NCBI RefSeq assembly: GCF_002934445.1
Contig: NZ_PTJE01000004.1
Span: 167,753-231,752, forward strand
Direction: 5' to 3'
Source: Nonlabens xylanidelens
Lineage (GTDB): Bacteria > Bacteroidota > Bacteroidia > Flavobacteriales > Flavobacteriaceae
Length of the DNA stretch: 64,000 nucleotides
A program made the position numbers and the translations under genes. A model generated the notes under the pieces. The model was given only the letters and a program-made list of their open reading frames with translations, did no database searches and had not been told where the DNA came from. Shown piece after piece: positions 1-11,055 of this stretch (the first letter of the stretch is position 1; each line of letters opens with the position of its first letter).

Positions 1-337
1 TACATAATTTTGTAATATCCTCTTGATCAATTACTGTCTCGCTATCTCCACGTGTGATATAATCACTGTGTTGCAAGCTGCGTATGTGCTGTCCTGCTAT
101 ACCTACAGTAACATCATTTATTTTTATACCACTCACACCTTCGGCCTGACTAACCGCCTGCTGTATAGATGTTATAGTTTGTGTGATGTTATTCACTACA
201 CCTCTGTGTACTCCTAAACTTTTTGACTTACCTACACCTAGAATCTCAAGTTTGCCGTATTCATTCTTGCGACCTATCATAGCTACAATCTTTGTTGTAC
301 CTATATCCAGACCTACTGCATATTCTTGTTGTTCCAT
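1..337 (-). CDS. ftsA: Cell division protein FtsA (partial, N-terminal 112 residues)
   Basis: FtsA is the actin-like protein that tethers FtsZ rings to the membrane and recruits later divisome proteins. The reading frame begins at the ATG complementary to 335-337 and runs off the left edge, so only the N-terminal part is present. The phosphate-1 motif GLDIGTTK lies at residues 9-16, followed by a segment typical of the FtsA 1A/1C region (GVHRGVVNNI, VTVGIAGQHI). It starts 4 bp after the ftsQ stop, which fits the normal order ftsQ-ftsA-ftsZ; ftsZ would be expected just outside the window. Identification is from motif and context and is firm. Confidence 0.93.
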   Translation of the reverse strand, partial: MEQQEYAVGLDIGTTKIVAMIGRKNEYGKLEILGVGKSKSLGVHRGVVNNITQTITSIQQAVSQAEGVSGIKINDVTVGIAGQHIRSLQHSDYITRGDSETVIDQEDITKLC

Positions 338-341
338 TTCC

Positions 342-1058
342 CTACCTTTTTGTTACTACTACTTGATTATCAAATCTCAAGTCTATTGTTTTAATATCAC
401 CTAGTTGTTTATCTTTTTGCATTTTTGTTAGAAACGCTTTGTAATTGATCATCTTATGATCTAGTTTTTCAACTCTCCCCAGCTTCACTTTAAAATCTAA
501 AGCTCTTACAGAAAGTGTTACTTCTTCTCTTTTATCAAATTTGATTTGAGTAAAAGATGCTTTTAATAACTCGTCATTTCTAATAAAATTGATCAGCTCA
601 AATGTTTTATCCTGCACATTTTCAGTAAAACCGTAAACGAGAGGCACATTAACAGTGTGTTCTTTTGATAACGGCATCATTAAATTATCCTGATCTAGAT
701 AAGCATCTGGCGTACCCATAATCCTTGCAATAGGCTTTCTAGGGCGCACAACAGCTTTAAGCAATCCATCGAGAGAAACGGAAACCTCTGCATCTCTGAT
801 CATTGCGTTTTGAACAAGTCGTAATTCACTCTTATTCAAATCTAGATTTTCTATCGTCAAGTTCTCTATAGAATCGTTATTTTGTATCAACAATTTATTA
901 ACGTTCTTTTCAGATATCAAAGGATCACTATAATCTGTAAATGTGATACTTACATCTTTAAGCTTTCTAGCTTCATATCTATTTGACGCAAATGCGTAAA
1001 GACTGATTACCAACACGATAACCAACACCAATTTTATGATGTTTTTTATTTTATGCAT
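342..1058 (-). CDS. ftsQ: Cell division protein FtsQ
   Basis: This 238-residue protein has a short cytoplasmic N-terminus, one membrane segment at about residues 7-25 and a periplasmic remainder, the layout of FtsQ/DivIB, which links early and late divisome proteins. Sequence similarity to proteobacterial FtsQ is weak, as is usual in Bacteroidota. The segment with VVRPRKPIARI near residues 105-118 resembles the conserved region after the POTRA domain. Its start overlaps the end of murC by 8 bp and ftsA follows after 4 bp, so translation is probably coupled. The call rests strongly on position in the dcw cluster. Confidence 0.88.
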   Translation of the reverse strand: MHKIKNIIKLVLVIVLVISLYAFASNRYEARKLKDVSITFTDYSDPLISEKNVNKLLIQNNDSIENLTIENLDLNKSELRLVQNAMIRDAEVSVSLDGLLKAVVRPRKPIARIMGTPDAYLDQDNLMMPLSKEHTVNVPLVYGFTENVQDKTFELINFIRNDELLKASFTQIKFDKREEVTLSVRALDFKVKLGRVEKLDHKMINYKAFLTKMQKDKQLGDIKTIDLRFDNQVVVTKR

Positions 1059-2412
1059 TGGACCACTTTTCAGTTAATTTATTTATCTCCACTCCTATAT
1101 CTCCAGCACCTAACATAATAACAATTCTCGTGCCCATATCGTTAATAAACTCTTCTATATCGTCTTTTTCTACAACGGTAACCACCTCAGGTGATTGCTC
1201 TAGTGCATTAATCTTTCTGCATAGCAACTCTGACGTTATACCCTCTATAGGCAATTCTCTAGCTGGATAAATGTCTAGAAGAGCTACTTTATCAAACTTA
1301 CTCAACGATAATGCAAATTCATCTATAAAATCTCGTGTTCTAGAAAACAAATGCGGCTGAAAAACTACTAGCTTTTCTTGCTCAGGATACATTTCTGTAA
1401 CCGCTTGATAAACTGCATCTATCTCCTTAGGGTGATGTGCATAATCATCAATTAAAACCCTACGCTCATTATCAACCCTGTAAGTAAATCTACGTTTCAC
1501 ACCTGGAAATGATGCGAGTGCATATTTTAATTTTTCAGGATTTGCACCTTGCTCTAATGCGACAGCCATAGCTAGTATAGCATTACTCAAGTTATGTTTA
1601 CCTGGTAATTTTAAAAGACATTTATCTATTTTACCTTGCGGTGTTATCAAATCAAAATGATAAGCACCATCTATGATGACCTCATCGACAGCCTCATAAT
1701 CACCAGAATCTAATCCTACTTTTAAACCTTGAAGGTCTAATTTTTCATTTAATAGCAAGGTTTTACCATCGAGTAAACCGGCAAAATCATGGAAAGTCTT
1801 TTCAAAAGTCGCAGCATCTCCATAAATATCAAGATGGTCTGCATCCATTGATGTTATTCCTGCGATATCCGGATCTAACTGCATGAAAGACCTATCAAAC
1901 TCGTCTGCTTCTACCACCATAACATCTGTACCAGAACACAAATAATTAGTGTCGTAGCCTTCTAGAATCCCACCTAAAAAGGCAGTTACCTTAACGTCAC
2001 TCTTATAAAGCAAGTGCGCTAGTATAGCACTAGTTGTTGTTTTACCATGCGTTCCTGCAATTGCAAGACAGGTCATGGTTCTAGAAATCTGACCTAATAA
2101 TTGGGCACGTTTTAAGATGTTAATTCCGCTTTCGCGAAAGCGAACTAATTCTCCAAAATCTGCTGGAACAGCTGGTGTATAAATTACTTGTGCCGTTTCT
2201 ATGTTTTTAAACTCTTCAGGTATTTTACCAAAACTATCAGAATAATGAATGGAGATACCTTCATCCTCCAACTTTTTAGAAAGAGCTGTCACGACGCGGT
2301 CATAACCAGCCACGTGCTTACCTTGATCATTTAAGTAACGAGCAAGCGCACTCATACCTATCCCACCGATACCGATGAAATAAAAATGCGATATGTGTTC
2401 TAGTTCTTTCAT
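1051..2412 (-). CDS. murC: UDP-N-acetylmuramate--L-alanine ligase MurC
   Basis: MurC adds L-alanine to UDP-MurNAc, the first peptide-forming step of cytoplasmic peptidoglycan precursor synthesis. The N-terminal nucleotide-binding loop [11 protein letters not shown] is at residues 14-24 and the ATP-binding loop GTHGKTTT at 120-127. The Mur-ligase central motif (EADEFDRSF) and the C-terminal domain with [10 protein letters not shown] are present. At 453 residues it has normal length. The start overlaps murG by 4 bp and the end overlaps ftsQ by 8 bp. A copy of the 16-bp palindrome lies in frame and encodes RFRES at residues 91-95, just before the ATP-binding domain. Confidence 0.97.
   Translation of the reverse strand: MKELEHISHFYFIGIGGIGMSALARYLNDQGKHVAGYDRVVTALSKKLEDEGISIHYSDSFGKIPEEFKNIETAQVIYTPAVPADFGELVRFRESGINILKRAQLLGQISRTMTCLAIAGTHGKTTTSAILAHLLYKSDVKVTAFLGGILEGYDTNYLCSGTDVMVVEADEFDRSFMQLDPDIAGITSMDADHLDIYGDAATFEKTFHDFAGLLDGKTLLLNEKLDLQGLKVGLDSGDYEAVDEVIIDGAYHFDLITPQGKIDKCLLKLPGKHNLSNAILAMAVALEQGANPEKLKYALASFPGVKRRFTYRVDNERRVLIDDYAHHPKEIDAVYQAVTEMYPEQEKLVVFQPHLFSRTRDFIDEFALSLSKFDKVALLDIYPARELPIEGITSELLCRKINALEQSPEVVTVVEKDDIEEFINDMGTRIVIMLGAGDIGVEINKLTEKWSNA
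2127..2142. repeat. Palindrome copy 1, in murC
   Basis: CGCTTTCGCGAAAGCG, perfect copy, in frame as RFRES in MurC. Confidence 0.95.
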
Positions 2413-3497
2413 TTTAATAATTGCTCTAACTCGTTAACTATAGTTTTAGTAGCATCTGGAAGTGCTTGTTTCTTTATATTTTCAGAAAGTTTTTTCTGCA
2501 ATTCTATATTTGATAATAAACCGGTCCATAAGGTTTTAAAGTTTTGATCTAGATCTACTTCTTTAATCATTAAGGCAGCATCCTGAGCAGTGATTGCTTG
2601 TGCATTTTTGGTTTGGTGATCTTCAGCAACGTGAGGTGAAGGAATAAAAACTACCGGTTTACCTACTATACATAATTCTGAAATAGAGCCTGCACCTGCT
2701 CTCGAGATAATAAAATCTGCAGCGGCATATGCCAGGTCCATTCTGTTTAAAAATGCATGTACCTGAATTCCTGGTTGTGCCTTTTCTTTATATTCTTGAT
2801 AATAAAACTTACCACATTGCCAGATTACTTGAACATTTTCTTTTGTAAACAACTCTAGATTACTATCTATTAATTGATTTACTCTTCTTGCTCCTAGACT
2901 ACCACCCAGAACAAGTAATGTTTTTTTACTTGCGTCTAGATTATAATGCGATAAAGCTTCTGCTCTTAAAGAGTCAACGTTAAGTAAGTCCTGACGTACA
3001 GGGTTACCAGTTAAAACTATCTTTTCCTTTGGGAAAAATCGCTCCAGACCTGTACTCGCGACACATATTTTATTTACTTTCTTACTCAGCAATTTATTAG
3101 TAATTCCAGGATAAGAATTTTGCTCTTGTATCAATGTAGGGATCCCTTTTTTATTTGCCATGAAAAGTAAAGGACCGCTAGCAAATCCTCCAGTACCTAT
3201 AGCAATATCTGGTTGAAAAGATTTAATAATCTTACCAGCATCATATAAACTCTTTATTACTTTAAGCGGAAAAGCAAGGTTCTTGAGCGACAAGCTTCTT
3301 TGAATACCACTTATCCACAATCCCTTAATGTCATAACCAGCTGCAGGGACTTTTTCCATCTCCATACGATCGCTTGCTCCTACAAAAAGTATCTCACAGT
3401 CTGCCCACCTTCTCCTGCATTCATTTGCAATAGAAATAGCTGGATAGATGTGACCACCTGTTCCTCCTCCTGATATGATTATTTTAAATGGCTTCAC
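2409..3497 (-). CDS. murG: UDP-GlcNAc:undecaprenyl-PP-MurNAc-pentapeptide GlcNAc transferase MurG
   Basis: MurG converts lipid I to lipid II on the inner face of the cytoplasmic membrane. The glycine-rich acceptor loop GGGTGGH is at residues 10-16. The second conserved loop ([13 protein letters not shown]) and the UDP-GlcNAc-binding stretch around [11 protein letters not shown] are visible in the C-terminal half. Its 362 residues match the family. The gene overlaps ftsW upstream by 14 bp and murC downstream by 4 bp, which suggests translational coupling within the dcw operon. Confidence 0.97.
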   Translation of the reverse strand: MKPFKIIISGGGTGGHIYPAISIANECRRRWADCEILFVGASDRMEMEKVPAAGYDIKGLWISGIQRSLSLKNLAFPLKVIKSLYDAGKIIKSFQPDIAIGTGGFASGPLLFMANKKGIPTLIQEQNSYPGITNKLLSKKVNKICVASTGLERFFPKEKIVLTGNPVRQDLLNVDSLRAEALSHYNLDASKKTLLVLGGSLGARRVNQLIDSNLELFTKENVQVIWQCGKFYYQEYKEKAQPGIQVHAFLNRMDLAYAAADFIISRAGAGSISELCIVGKPVVFIPSPHVAEDHQTKNAQAITAQDAALMIKEVDLDQNFKTLWTGLLSNIELQKKLSENIKKQALPDATKTIVNELEQLLK

Positions 3498-4686
3498 TAA
3501 GTACGTCTAAAGGGTTCATTTCATCTTCTTTTATTTTCTCTCGGGCTTTCACCTCTTCTCTTTGCGCGCTTACACTTAACACTATCCCAACTGCCATACA
3601 AGTCATCAAAATAGAAGTACCACCGCTACTTATTAATGGTAGCGTCTGTCCTGTAACCGGTATTAAATTTACCGCCACAGCCATATTAGTCAGTGCCTGA
3701 AAAACAATAGGGAATCCTACGCCTATAACCAGCAACTGCCCAAAAACAGAAGCAGCCTTTGTTGATATTATTATAAGCCTAAACAAGAAGAATAGGTACA
3801 AAGACAGAATAATTAAACCACCTATAATTCCAAATTCTTCTAGGATAATAGCAAATATAAAATCACTAGCAGACTGCGGTAACACATGCTTTGTAACACT
3901 TTTACCTGGACCTACTCCTACTATATAACCATTTGCGATAGCTGTTTTTGCTCGCTCTACTTGATATGTAGAATCTGAATCTCCCTCACCACCGAATGTA
4001 GCAATACGCGACACCCAAGTATCTACACGATTAGGGAATACACCAGGAAAAGCTTTAGCAGTTAAAACGAATAAAGTAAGCGCTACAAACCCTACACCTA
4101 ACATCGCTAGTAAATACTTTAAAGGATACCCACCTACAAAACAAATCAATAAAATCATCGCAAAAATGAGTACAGCAGTAGACAGATTAAAAGGAACGAT
4201 AAGCATCAAAATAATCCCTACAGGAACCCACAATGGTAGTATAGATTCTTTAAACGTTACTACTTTATCCTTAATTGAGGCTAGATATTTTGCCACATAT
4301 GCCATAAGTACTACAAAGGCAAACGTACTGGTCTGAAATTTCATTCCTATAACAGGAACTGTCATCCATCTACTTGCGCTAGCACCACCCATAACGGTGC
4401 CTTGCATAGCAGTGTAACCTAGTAAAATTATCACCACCGGAAGTAGCAATACACTCAATCCTCTAAAATATCTATAAGGGATTTTATGTACAGAGTACAA
4501 AAGCCCCAAACCTATAACTACATGACCAAAATGCTTTACCAAAAATTTGGTAGTATTACCTGTTCCCTTACCTATGTAGGCAAGATTTGCACTTGCGCTA
4601 TATACAGGCAGGAAAGAAAACACCAGCAATATGATTACTAGCGCCCACAAAAAGGTATCTCCAGATATGTAGTTTTTAATCCTCAA
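3484..4686 (-). CDS. ftsW: Peptidoglycan glycosyltransferase FtsW (SEDS family)
   Basis: FtsW is the septal SEDS polymerase that joins lipid II units together with the transpeptidase FtsI. The protein has about ten hydrophobic segments and the SEDS signature near its C-terminus ([16 protein letters not shown]), plus the GVGPGKS motif in the large extracellular loop. The 400-residue length fits. RodA is the main alternative, but the position between murD and murG inside the division cluster favours FtsW. It begins 1 bp after murD ends. Confidence 0.94.
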   Translation of the reverse strand: MRIKNYISGDTFLWALVIILLVFSFLPVYSASANLAYIGKGTGNTTKFLVKHFGHVVIGLGLLYSVHKIPYRYFRGLSVLLLPVVIILLGYTAMQGTVMGGASASRWMTVPVIGMKFQTSTFAFVVLMAYVAKYLASIKDKVVTFKESILPLWVPVGIILMLIVPFNLSTAVLIFAMILLICFVGGYPLKYLLAMLGVGFVALTLFVLTAKAFPGVFPNRVDTWVSRIATFGGEGDSDSTYQVERAKTAIANGYIVGVGPGKSVTKHVLPQSASDFIFAIILEEFGIIGGLIILSLYLFFLFRLIIISTKAASVFGQLLVIGVGFPIVFQALTNMAVAVNLIPVTGQTLPLISSGGTSILMTCMAVGIVLSVSAQREEVKAREKIKEDEMNPLDVLSEAI

Positions 4687-4687
4687 T

Positions 4688-6049
4688 TTATAATCCTCTT
4701 ACTGCATTTTTAAACTGACGTCCACGATCTTCATAGTTTTTGAAAAGATCAAAACTTGCACAAGCAGGACTCAATAATACGTTATCACCAGCCTGAGCTA
4801 ATTTATAAGCTACTCTAACTGCGTCTTCCATACTACTAGTCTCTACCATTTGCTCTACACAATTGCCAAAAGCCTCTACTATCTTAGAGTTATCTTCTCC
4901 TAAACATACGATTGCTTTTACATTACGATTTACCAGACTATAAAGTTCTGAATAATTGTTTCCTTTATCAACACCTCCTACTATCCATACCGTAGGTTGC
5001 TCCATAGTATCTAGCGCATAATAAGTAGCATTTACATTAGTAGCCTTAGAATCATTGATGTATTGAACCTTATTGATTTTCAACACATTTTCCAGGCGGT
5101 GCTCCACTCCTTCAAATGAAGTAAGACTTTGTCTAATAGTCTCTTTTCTTATCTGTAAAAGTTTTGACGCAGTAGAAGCTGCCATTGCATTTGCAGTGTT
5201 GTGCTTCCCTTTAATTGATAATTTTTCTGTAGGCATAGTAAATACTGAGTTATGGGTGTTAATATGTATGTTGTTATCGAGCAAACACGCTCCTGTTTTT
5301 AATTCTCTTTCCATTGAAAAAGGAATGAGTTGTGCTTTAATATCTAATTTTTCTATCGCGTCTGTAATTGCTATATCATCGATATTGTAAATGAGGTAAT
5401 CGTTCTCATCTTGATTCATCGTAATACGCATTTTACTAGCGACATAGTTTTCAAACTTGTAATCATACCTATCCAGATGATCTGGAGTGATATTTAAAAT
5501 AATCGCGATGTGAGGTTTAAAACTGGTTATTCCATCTAATTGAAAACTACTCACTTCTAGTAATCTATTCTCTGATTCACCTTCAAATACTTGCTGAGCA
5601 AAACTCTTACCGATATTCCCACCGGTAGTATGATCTAACTCCGCCACATTTAAAATATGATCTATGAGACTAGTAACGGTAGTCTTACCATTTGCTCCTG
5701 TCACAGCAATAATATTTTCTTCAGTAAACCTAGACGCAAATTCTATTTCAGAAATTACTTCAATACCTTCAGATTTAATCTTTAAAATCATCGCGGCGGT
5801 ATCTGGTATCCCAGGACTTTTTACCACTAGAGATGCATCAAGAATCTTATCCATAGAATGCCCTCCAGATTCATAGGTAATAGAATGTTTTTGTAACGCT
5901 TTCGCGAAAGCGGAACCTAAATCACCTCCATCACTTAAAAAAACATCGTAGCCTTTTTGAGCCCCTAACATTGCCGCTCCCATGCCACTGATTCCACCAC
6001 CTAGAATAACCAGGCGTTTTCTATCGATATGTTTTTGCGATTGATTCAT
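4688..6049 (-). CDS. murD: UDP-N-acetylmuramoyl-L-alanine--D-glutamate ligase MurD
   Basis: MurD adds D-glutamate to UDP-MurNAc-L-Ala. A Rossmann-like N-terminus (ILGGGISGMGAA) is followed by the Mur-ligase ATP loop (TGANGKTTVTSL), the NITPDHLDRY motif and a C-terminal domain with NDSKATN and SPACASFDLF. The 453-residue length is normal. The palindrome at 5897-5912 is read in frame as AFAKA at residues 47-51, in the N-terminal domain. The start codon overlaps the mraY stop by one base. Confidence 0.97.
   Translation of the reverse strand: MNQSQKHIDRKRLVILGGGISGMGAAMLGAQKGYDVFLSDGGDLGSAFAKALQKHSITYESGGHSMDKILDASLVVKSPGIPDTAAMILKIKSEGIEVISEIEFASRFTEENIIAVTGANGKTTVTSLIDHILNVAELDHTTGGNIGKSFAQQVFEGESENRLLEVSSFQLDGITSFKPHIAIILNITPDHLDRYDYKFENYVASKMRITMNQDENDYLIYNIDDIAITDAIEKLDIKAQLIPFSMERELKTGACLLDNNIHINTHNSVFTMPTEKLSIKGKHNTANAMAASTASKLLQIRKETIRQSLTSFEGVEHRLENVLKINKVQYINDSKATNVNATYYALDTMEQPTVWIVGGVDKGNNYSELYSLVNRNVKAIVCLGEDNSKIVEAFGNCVEQMVETSSMEDAVRVAYKLAQAGDNVLLSPACASFDLFKNYEDRGRQFKNAVRGL
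5897..5912. repeat. Palindrome copy 2, in murD
   Basis: Perfect copy, in frame as AFAKA in the N-terminal domain of MurD. Confidence 0.95.
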
Positions 6050-7281
6050 TATCGCATTTTAAGGGTTACCACACTTATGATCGCAAGTAAAATACCAACG
6101 ATCCAAAATCTCACGACTATTTTACTTTCATGAATACCACGTTTTTGATAATGATGGTGTAAAGGTGACATCAAGAATATACGGCGGCCTTCTCCATGTC
6201 TCTTTTTAGTATACTTAAACCAACTTACTTGCATCATAACAGAAAGATTTTCCATTAAGAAAACCCCACAAAGAATAGGTATTAATAATTCTTTTCTAGT
6301 AGCAATAGCCAGTACCGCAATGATTCCACCTATAGTTAAACTACCAGTATCTCCCATAAATACTTGCGCAGGGAAAGTATTGTACCATAAAAAACCAACT
6401 AAAGCACCAGCAAATGCGGTAATAAAAACTACCATCTCACCAGAGTTAGGTATATACATAACATTGAGATAATCTGAAAAAACGATATTTCCTGAAATCC
6501 ATGCAAACAATGCCAGAGTTATCACAACTATAGCACTGGTTCCTGCAGCAAGCCCATCTATACCGTCTGTAAGATTTGCACCGTTAGAAACTGCTGTCAC
6601 TATTATGATTACTATAGGTATAAAAACTAACCAAGCCCAGTTAGCAAGACTAGGATCTATCCAATCGATTAAGCTCGCATAATCAAACTCATTATCTCTT
6701 ACAAAAGGAATAGTCGTTTTTGTAGACTTTTTTGCAGCTTCAAACTCGATAGGTGAGTTTTGAGTAATTAATTCCTGTGAGTTCTTTGGGTTTACTTTTT
6801 CTTCTTTTATAGTAACCCCATCATGAAAAAACATAATAGAACCTATAATAGCACCTAAACCTACCTGACCTATTACTTTAAATATACCTTTAAGACCACC
6901 CTTATCTTTTTTAAAGATTTTAATATAATCGTCTGTAAAACCTATTAGCCCCATCCATACTGTAGTGATGATAAGCATAACCACATAAATGTTATCTAGT
7001 TGACATAATAGAAATACCGGTATTAAAGTCGCTAGTATAATTATAATACCACCCATGGTAGGCGTACCAGCCTTTTGCGCCTGACCTTCTAGTCCAAGAT
7101 CACGAACAGTCTCGCCCACTTGTTGTCTTTGTAAAAATGTAATAATACGCTTACCATAAATGGTAGAAAATGCTAAAGAAAGAACAAATGCTATGGCAGC
7201 TCTAAAGGTTATGAACCCAAAAAGTGATGCCCCTGGCATATTAAATTCTTCTTCAAAATATTTAAATAAATAATATAACAT
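6049..7281 (-). CDS. mraY: Phospho-N-acetylmuramoyl-pentapeptide transferase MraY
   Basis: MraY transfers phospho-MurNAc-pentapeptide from UDP to undecaprenyl phosphate, making lipid I in the membrane. Multiple membrane segments are visible together with the family motifs [26 protein letters not shown] and FMGDTGSL, and the C-terminal HHHYQKRG. At 410 residues it is about 50 longer than proteobacterial MraY. The extra length is a hydrophilic insert at roughly residues 145-195, which I believe is common in Bacteroidota. It sits 3 bp after murE. Confidence 0.97.
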   Translation of the reverse strand: MLYYLFKYFEEEFNMPGASLFGFITFRAAIAFVLSLAFSTIYGKRIITFLQRQQVGETVRDLGLEGQAQKAGTPTMGGIIIILATLIPVFLLCQLDNIYVVMLIITTVWMGLIGFTDDYIKIFKKDKGGLKGIFKVIGQVGLGAIIGSIMFFHDGVTIKEEKVNPKNSQELITQNSPIEFEAAKKSTKTTIPFVRDNEFDYASLIDWIDPSLANWAWLVFIPIVIIIVTAVSNGANLTDGIDGLAAGTSAIVVITLALFAWISGNIVFSDYLNVMYIPNSGEMVVFITAFAGALVGFLWYNTFPAQVFMGDTGSLTIGGIIAVLAIATRKELLIPILCGVFLMENLSVMMQVSWFKYTKKRHGEGRRIFLMSPLHHHYQKRGIHESKIVVRFWIVGILLAIISVVTLKMR

Positions 7282-7284
7282 TTG

Positions 7285-8751
7285 TTACTTGTTGAGTTTA
7301 TTAAGGATATCGGCTATTATTTTACGATCATCAAAATCAGATCGTACACCATTTATCTCTTGGTATGTTTCGTGACCTTTTCCTGCTATTAGAATAATGT
7401 CATTTTTATCTGCCATTTTTGCTGCCGCTTTAATAGCCTGACTTCTATCTAGAATAGTTATAGTTTTTTTATAATCCTGTGGCTCTACTCCTGCTTCCAT
7501 ATCATCAAGAATCAATTGTGGATCTTCTGTACGAGGATTATCACTTGTGAAAATAACTTGGTCACTTAAAGCAGCAGCTATGTGAGCCATTTTAGGCCTT
7601 TTTGATGTATCACGATCGCCACCACAACCTACTACTGTTATTACAGTCTCATTTCTAGTACGTATAGAATTAATAGTTTCTAATACATTCTTGAGAGCGT
7701 CTGGTGTATGGGCATAATCTACAATGGCAGTAATTCTATTCTCTACCGTAGTAAAATATTGAAACCTACCTGACACACCTTCTAACTGGGAGATCACTTC
7801 TAACACCTCTATCTCTTCTAGTCCTAATTCTATAGCACAAGCATAAATAGCCAAAACATTATAGGCATTAAATTCACCTACCATTTTAGACCACACTTCA
7901 TGCTCATTGATCTTTAACAACAAACCACCGAACTGATTTTCTATAATCTGAGCGCGATAGTCTGTAAATGTCTTTAATGCATACCCCAGCTTTTTAGCCT
8001 TTGTATTTTGCAGCATCACAGCTCCATTCTTATCGTCTAGATTTGTTAATGCAAATGCATCTTTAGGCAACTGATCAAAGAATCTTTTCTTCACATCTCG
8101 ATATTCTGCAAAAGTGCTGTGGTAATCTAAATGATCATGAGTAAGGTTAGTAAACACTCCTCCTGCAAACTCAAGGCCTGTCACTCTTTCTTGCGCTATT
8201 CCATGACTACTTACCTCCATAAAACAATAATCTACACCTATCGCAACCATAGCTGCAAGATGTTTATTAATGGTCATAGGATCTGGAGTTGTATGCTTTG
8301 TCGCAACTACTTTCTCATCAATTAAAATCTCTACGGTAGAAATTAAACCTGTCTTAAAACCGGACTTTTTAAAAAGCTGGTATAATAAAGATGTTGTAGT
8401 CGTTTTACCATTTGTTCCAGTAACTCCTACCAACTTTAGTTGTCTAGATGGGTTTTCATAAAAGTTAGCAGCCATTAAAGCCAGCGCTTTATGTGCGTTC
8501 TCAACTTTTATATAAGTCACATTTTCATCTTGATAATCTGGCATTACCTCAAGAACGACAGCTTTAGCCCCTTGTGACACTGCTTTTTCAATGTAATCAT
8601 GACCATCTACAGCTGTTCCTTTAATAGCCACAAAAAGATCATTCTCTTTTACAGCTCTAGAATCAAAATGTATATCATTGATCTGAACATCTGTTGAGCC
8701 AATAACTATATCTAGACCGACTTTATATAATATGTCTTTTAGAATCATCAT
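7285..8751 (-). CDS. murE: UDP-MurNAc-L-alanyl-D-glutamate--2,6-diaminopimelate ligase MurE
   Basis: MurE adds the third stem-peptide residue. The ATP loop GVTGTNGKTTTTSL, the motif NLTHDHLDYH and the C-terminal GCGGDRD are present. The specificity loop reads DNPRTEDP, the form associated with meso-diaminopimelate ligases (DNPR), so diaminopimelate is the inferred substrate. Length is 488 residues. Two Met codons lie at the start (8749-8751 and 8746-8748); the first overlaps the ftsI stop in an ATGA arrangement, which favours it. Confidence 0.96.
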   Translation of the reverse strand: MMILKDILYKVGLDIVIGSTDVQINDIHFDSRAVKENDLFVAIKGTAVDGHDYIEKAVSQGAKAVVLEVMPDYQDENVTYIKVENAHKALALMAANFYENPSRQLKLVGVTGTNGKTTTTSLLYQLFKKSGFKTGLISTVEILIDEKVVATKHTTPDPMTINKHLAAMVAIGVDYCFMEVSSHGIAQERVTGLEFAGGVFTNLTHDHLDYHSTFAEYRDVKKRFFDQLPKDAFALTNLDDKNGAVMLQNTKAKKLGYALKTFTDYRAQIIENQFGGLLLKINEHEVWSKMVGEFNAYNVLAIYACAIELGLEEIEVLEVISQLEGVSGRFQYFTTVENRITAIVDYAHTPDALKNVLETINSIRTRNETVITVVGCGGDRDTSKRPKMAHIAAALSDQVIFTSDNPRTEDPQLILDDMEAGVEPQDYKKTITILDRSQAIKAAAKMADKNDIILIAGKGHETYQEINGVRSDFDDRKIIADILNKLNK

Positions 8752-10739
8752 ATCAATGTTAGAGTTACTTTATCTGATGGAGATATTTTAGTACCTGCTT
8801 TTAGACTTTGTGATTTTACTTTTCCAGAACCTTTTAGAATAACATTAGCTCCTAAATTTTCTACTATTGCAATGGCATCCATCGCTTCCATACCTATCAA
8901 ACTAGGAATCTTCATGGAAGAAACTTCATTTTGGGCATGAGCTTTACTTAAATAAGAATCTGTTGAAACAACCATTTGTGTTGGAATAGCCTGTTGCAAC
9001 TCTAGCTGATCTATTAAAGGATTGTTAGCATATATTTTTTGCGCAATTGTTTTAAAAACAGGTCCAGCAACTATATTACCGTAATACCCTTTTCTAACAC
9101 TAGGTTTTGTTATCACCACTATGCAGCTATATTTAGGCTTATCTGCCGGAAAATACCCTGCAAAAGAAGCTATATAATTACCTGAAGACTTCCAGTATTC
9201 TGTCTGACATGTCCCTGTTTTACCAGCCATAGAAAAGTTTTCACTATACAGGTTATCTGCAGTCCCTCTTTTCACCACATTCTCCATCATTACTTTTACC
9301 TTATCAATTGTATTCTGAGAACATATCGCAGGGTTTATTATCTCTCGATCAAATTTTTCAATGACCTTTTCCTTTGACTTCACTTCTCTAATTAATCTAG
9401 GCTTTACCATTACACCATTATTTGCAACAGCATTATAAAATGTAAGAGTTTGCAAAGGCGTTAATTGCACCCCATAACCAAACCCCATCCACGGCAAGGA
9501 TAATCCACTCCAGTTCTTATCATCTGGGTGAGGTATCATAGGAACACCTTCTCCTTTAATAGGCAGGCTCAACTTCTCGTTAAGATTCATACTATATAAT
9601 CTATCCACATAATCTTCTGGATTAGATTTATAATTATTCTGTATCATTTGCACAAGTGCTGTATTTGAAGAAACCTCAAAGGCTTTAGCCACGCTTATTT
9701 TACCATAACCACCATATTTAGAATCGCGTACATTACGGCCGTAATAAGAAATCTTACCGCCTTTTGTATCAAACACAGTACTGGTATCTACTACTTTATC
9801 TTCTAGCGCAGCGATAACACTCATCAATTTAAATGTAGAACCAGGTTCATGAGATTCCCATACAGCATAATTTCTCTTTTCAAAATACTTACCGTTATCT
9901 CCTCTACCTAGATTAGATAACGCCTTAATCTCACCTGTTGCAACCTCCATTACTACCGCAGTACCATGATCTGCTTCAAAATATTCTAATTGTTTTAGTA
10001 ATGCATGATGCGCAACATCCTGCATATTCACATCTATGGTCGTGTATACGTCAAAACCATCATTAGGATCTAATTCATTCTCGCTATTAATGGGTTTCCA
10101 TTGATTTTTACCTATTTTCTGCTCTAACTTAACACCATCACTACCTCTCAAATATGGAGCAAAAGCACCTTCCAATCCTACAGGAGCACTTCCTCTGCGA
10201 TCATAACCCACGATACGCTCTGCCATTTTACCTAACGGATGCTCGCGCACTATTCTTTTCTCTACTATTAAACCACCACGGTAAGGCCCTTTTTCAAAAA
10301 GAGGAAATTCTCTTATCTCTTTATAATCTCCATAATTGAGATTTTTTGCAATAAGCATGTAACGATTTTTGTTACTATGCGCTTTTCTTAATTTCTGTAA
10401 ATAATAACTTTTAGATTTGTCAAATTTCTTTCCCAACTCCTCAGCAAGAGCAGCTATATTCTCATTAAAATCTTTACTAGATGGCGCTAAAGCATCAAAT
10501 CGTATATCGTACTTACTTATAGAAGTTGCTAGCAACTGTCCATTTGCATCATATAAATTACCTCTAGTAGAAGGAATAGTGTCGTTTCTAAAAACGCGTT
10601 GCTCTGCTTTGGCACGGTAATCATCTCCTTCAATAAATTGAATATTGATAATTTGAACCACTACCAATAACGCAACAACAACAAACAGTGCACTCACCAA
10701 GTACATCTTGTTCAATATATTTTTATTAGTTGTTGCCAT
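8748..10739 (-). CDS. ftsI: Division transpeptidase FtsI (class B penicillin-binding protein) with PASTA domain
   Basis: FtsI/PBP3 crosslinks septal peptidoglycan. It has one N-terminal membrane anchor (about residues 12-32), a PBP dimerisation domain and a transpeptidase domain. The active-site SxxK motif is S301-T-F-K, and the SSN and KTGT motifs follow. The C-terminal 60 residues form one PASTA domain (PSLIGMEAMDAI... ending in a short beta segment), as in many Bacteroidota division PBPs. Length is 663 residues. The start overlaps ftsL by 14 bp. Confidence 0.95.
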   Translation of the reverse strand: MATTNKNILNKMYLVSALFVVVALLVVVQIINIQFIEGDDYRAKAEQRVFRNDTIPSTRGNLYDANGQLLATSISKYDIRFDALAPSSKDFNENIAALAEELGKKFDKSKSYYLQKLRKAHSNKNRYMLIAKNLNYGDYKEIREFPLFEKGPYRGGLIVEKRIVREHPLGKMAERIVGYDRRGSAPVGLEGAFAPYLRGSDGVKLEQKIGKNQWKPINSENELDPNDGFDVYTTIDVNMQDVAHHALLKQLEYFEADHGTAVVMEVATGEIKALSNLGRGDNGKYFEKRNYAVWESHEPGSTFKLMSVIAALEDKVVDTSTVFDTKGGKISYYGRNVRDSKYGGYGKISVAKAFEVSSNTALVQMIQNNYKSNPEDYVDRLYSMNLNEKLSLPIKGEGVPMIPHPDDKNWSGLSLPWMGFGYGVQLTPLQTLTFYNAVANNGVMVKPRLIREVKSKEKVIEKFDREIINPAICSQNTIDKVKVMMENVVKRGTADNLYSENFSMAGKTGTCQTEYWKSSGNYIASFAGYFPADKPKYSCIVVITKPSVRKGYYGNIVAGPVFKTIAQKIYANNPLIDQLELQQAIPTQMVVSTDSYLSKAHAQNEVSSMKIPSLIGMEAMDAIAIVENLGANVILKGSGKVKSQSLKAGTKISPSDKVTLTLI

Positions 10740-11055
10740 CTTTGCTTTTTACAATTACTATTTTCTGCGGCGGACTCTTAGCCGGAGCAATCCCTTTATT
10801 TCCTATTTTTCTTGCAATGGTAGACTCCATTTGCATAAACATTAATCTTCTTTCTAAATCTGTATACTCGCTATGCAGCTCTGTCACTTGTTCATTAACA
10901 GCAGCTAGCTTATGCACTTTTCTCTCATAACTATGACCAGTAAAAATCATAGCAATTGCAAGTACCGCAGCAAATAATATGAAACGCCAGTTTTTAAAAG
11001 CGTCGTCATTAGTTAAGAAACTACCCTTTAATATGTCATATACTTTGGTAGCCAT
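10726..11055 (-). CDS. ftsL: FtsL-like division protein
   Basis: This 109-residue protein has a single membrane span at about residues 25-43 followed by a predicted coiled coil (KLAAVNEQVTELHSEYTDLE). That is the topology of FtsL, the bitopic partner of FtsB and FtsQ in the divisome. Primary sequence similarity to FtsL is low, as usual, so the call depends on topology and on its place between rsmH and ftsI. It begins directly at the rsmH stop with no gap and overlaps ftsI by 14 bp. Confidence 0.86.
   Translation of the reverse strand: MATKVYDILKGSFLTNDDAFKNWRFILFAAVLAIAMIFTGHSYERKVHKLAAVNEQVTELHSEYTDLERRLMFMQMESTIARKIGNKGIAPAKSPPQKIVIVKSKDGNN

Noticed and set aside
6700..6860. Hydrophilic insert in MraY as a frameshift or insertion
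   Set aside because: The frame is intact, flanking motifs align, and MraY of about 410 residues is, to my knowledge, usual in Bacteroidota.
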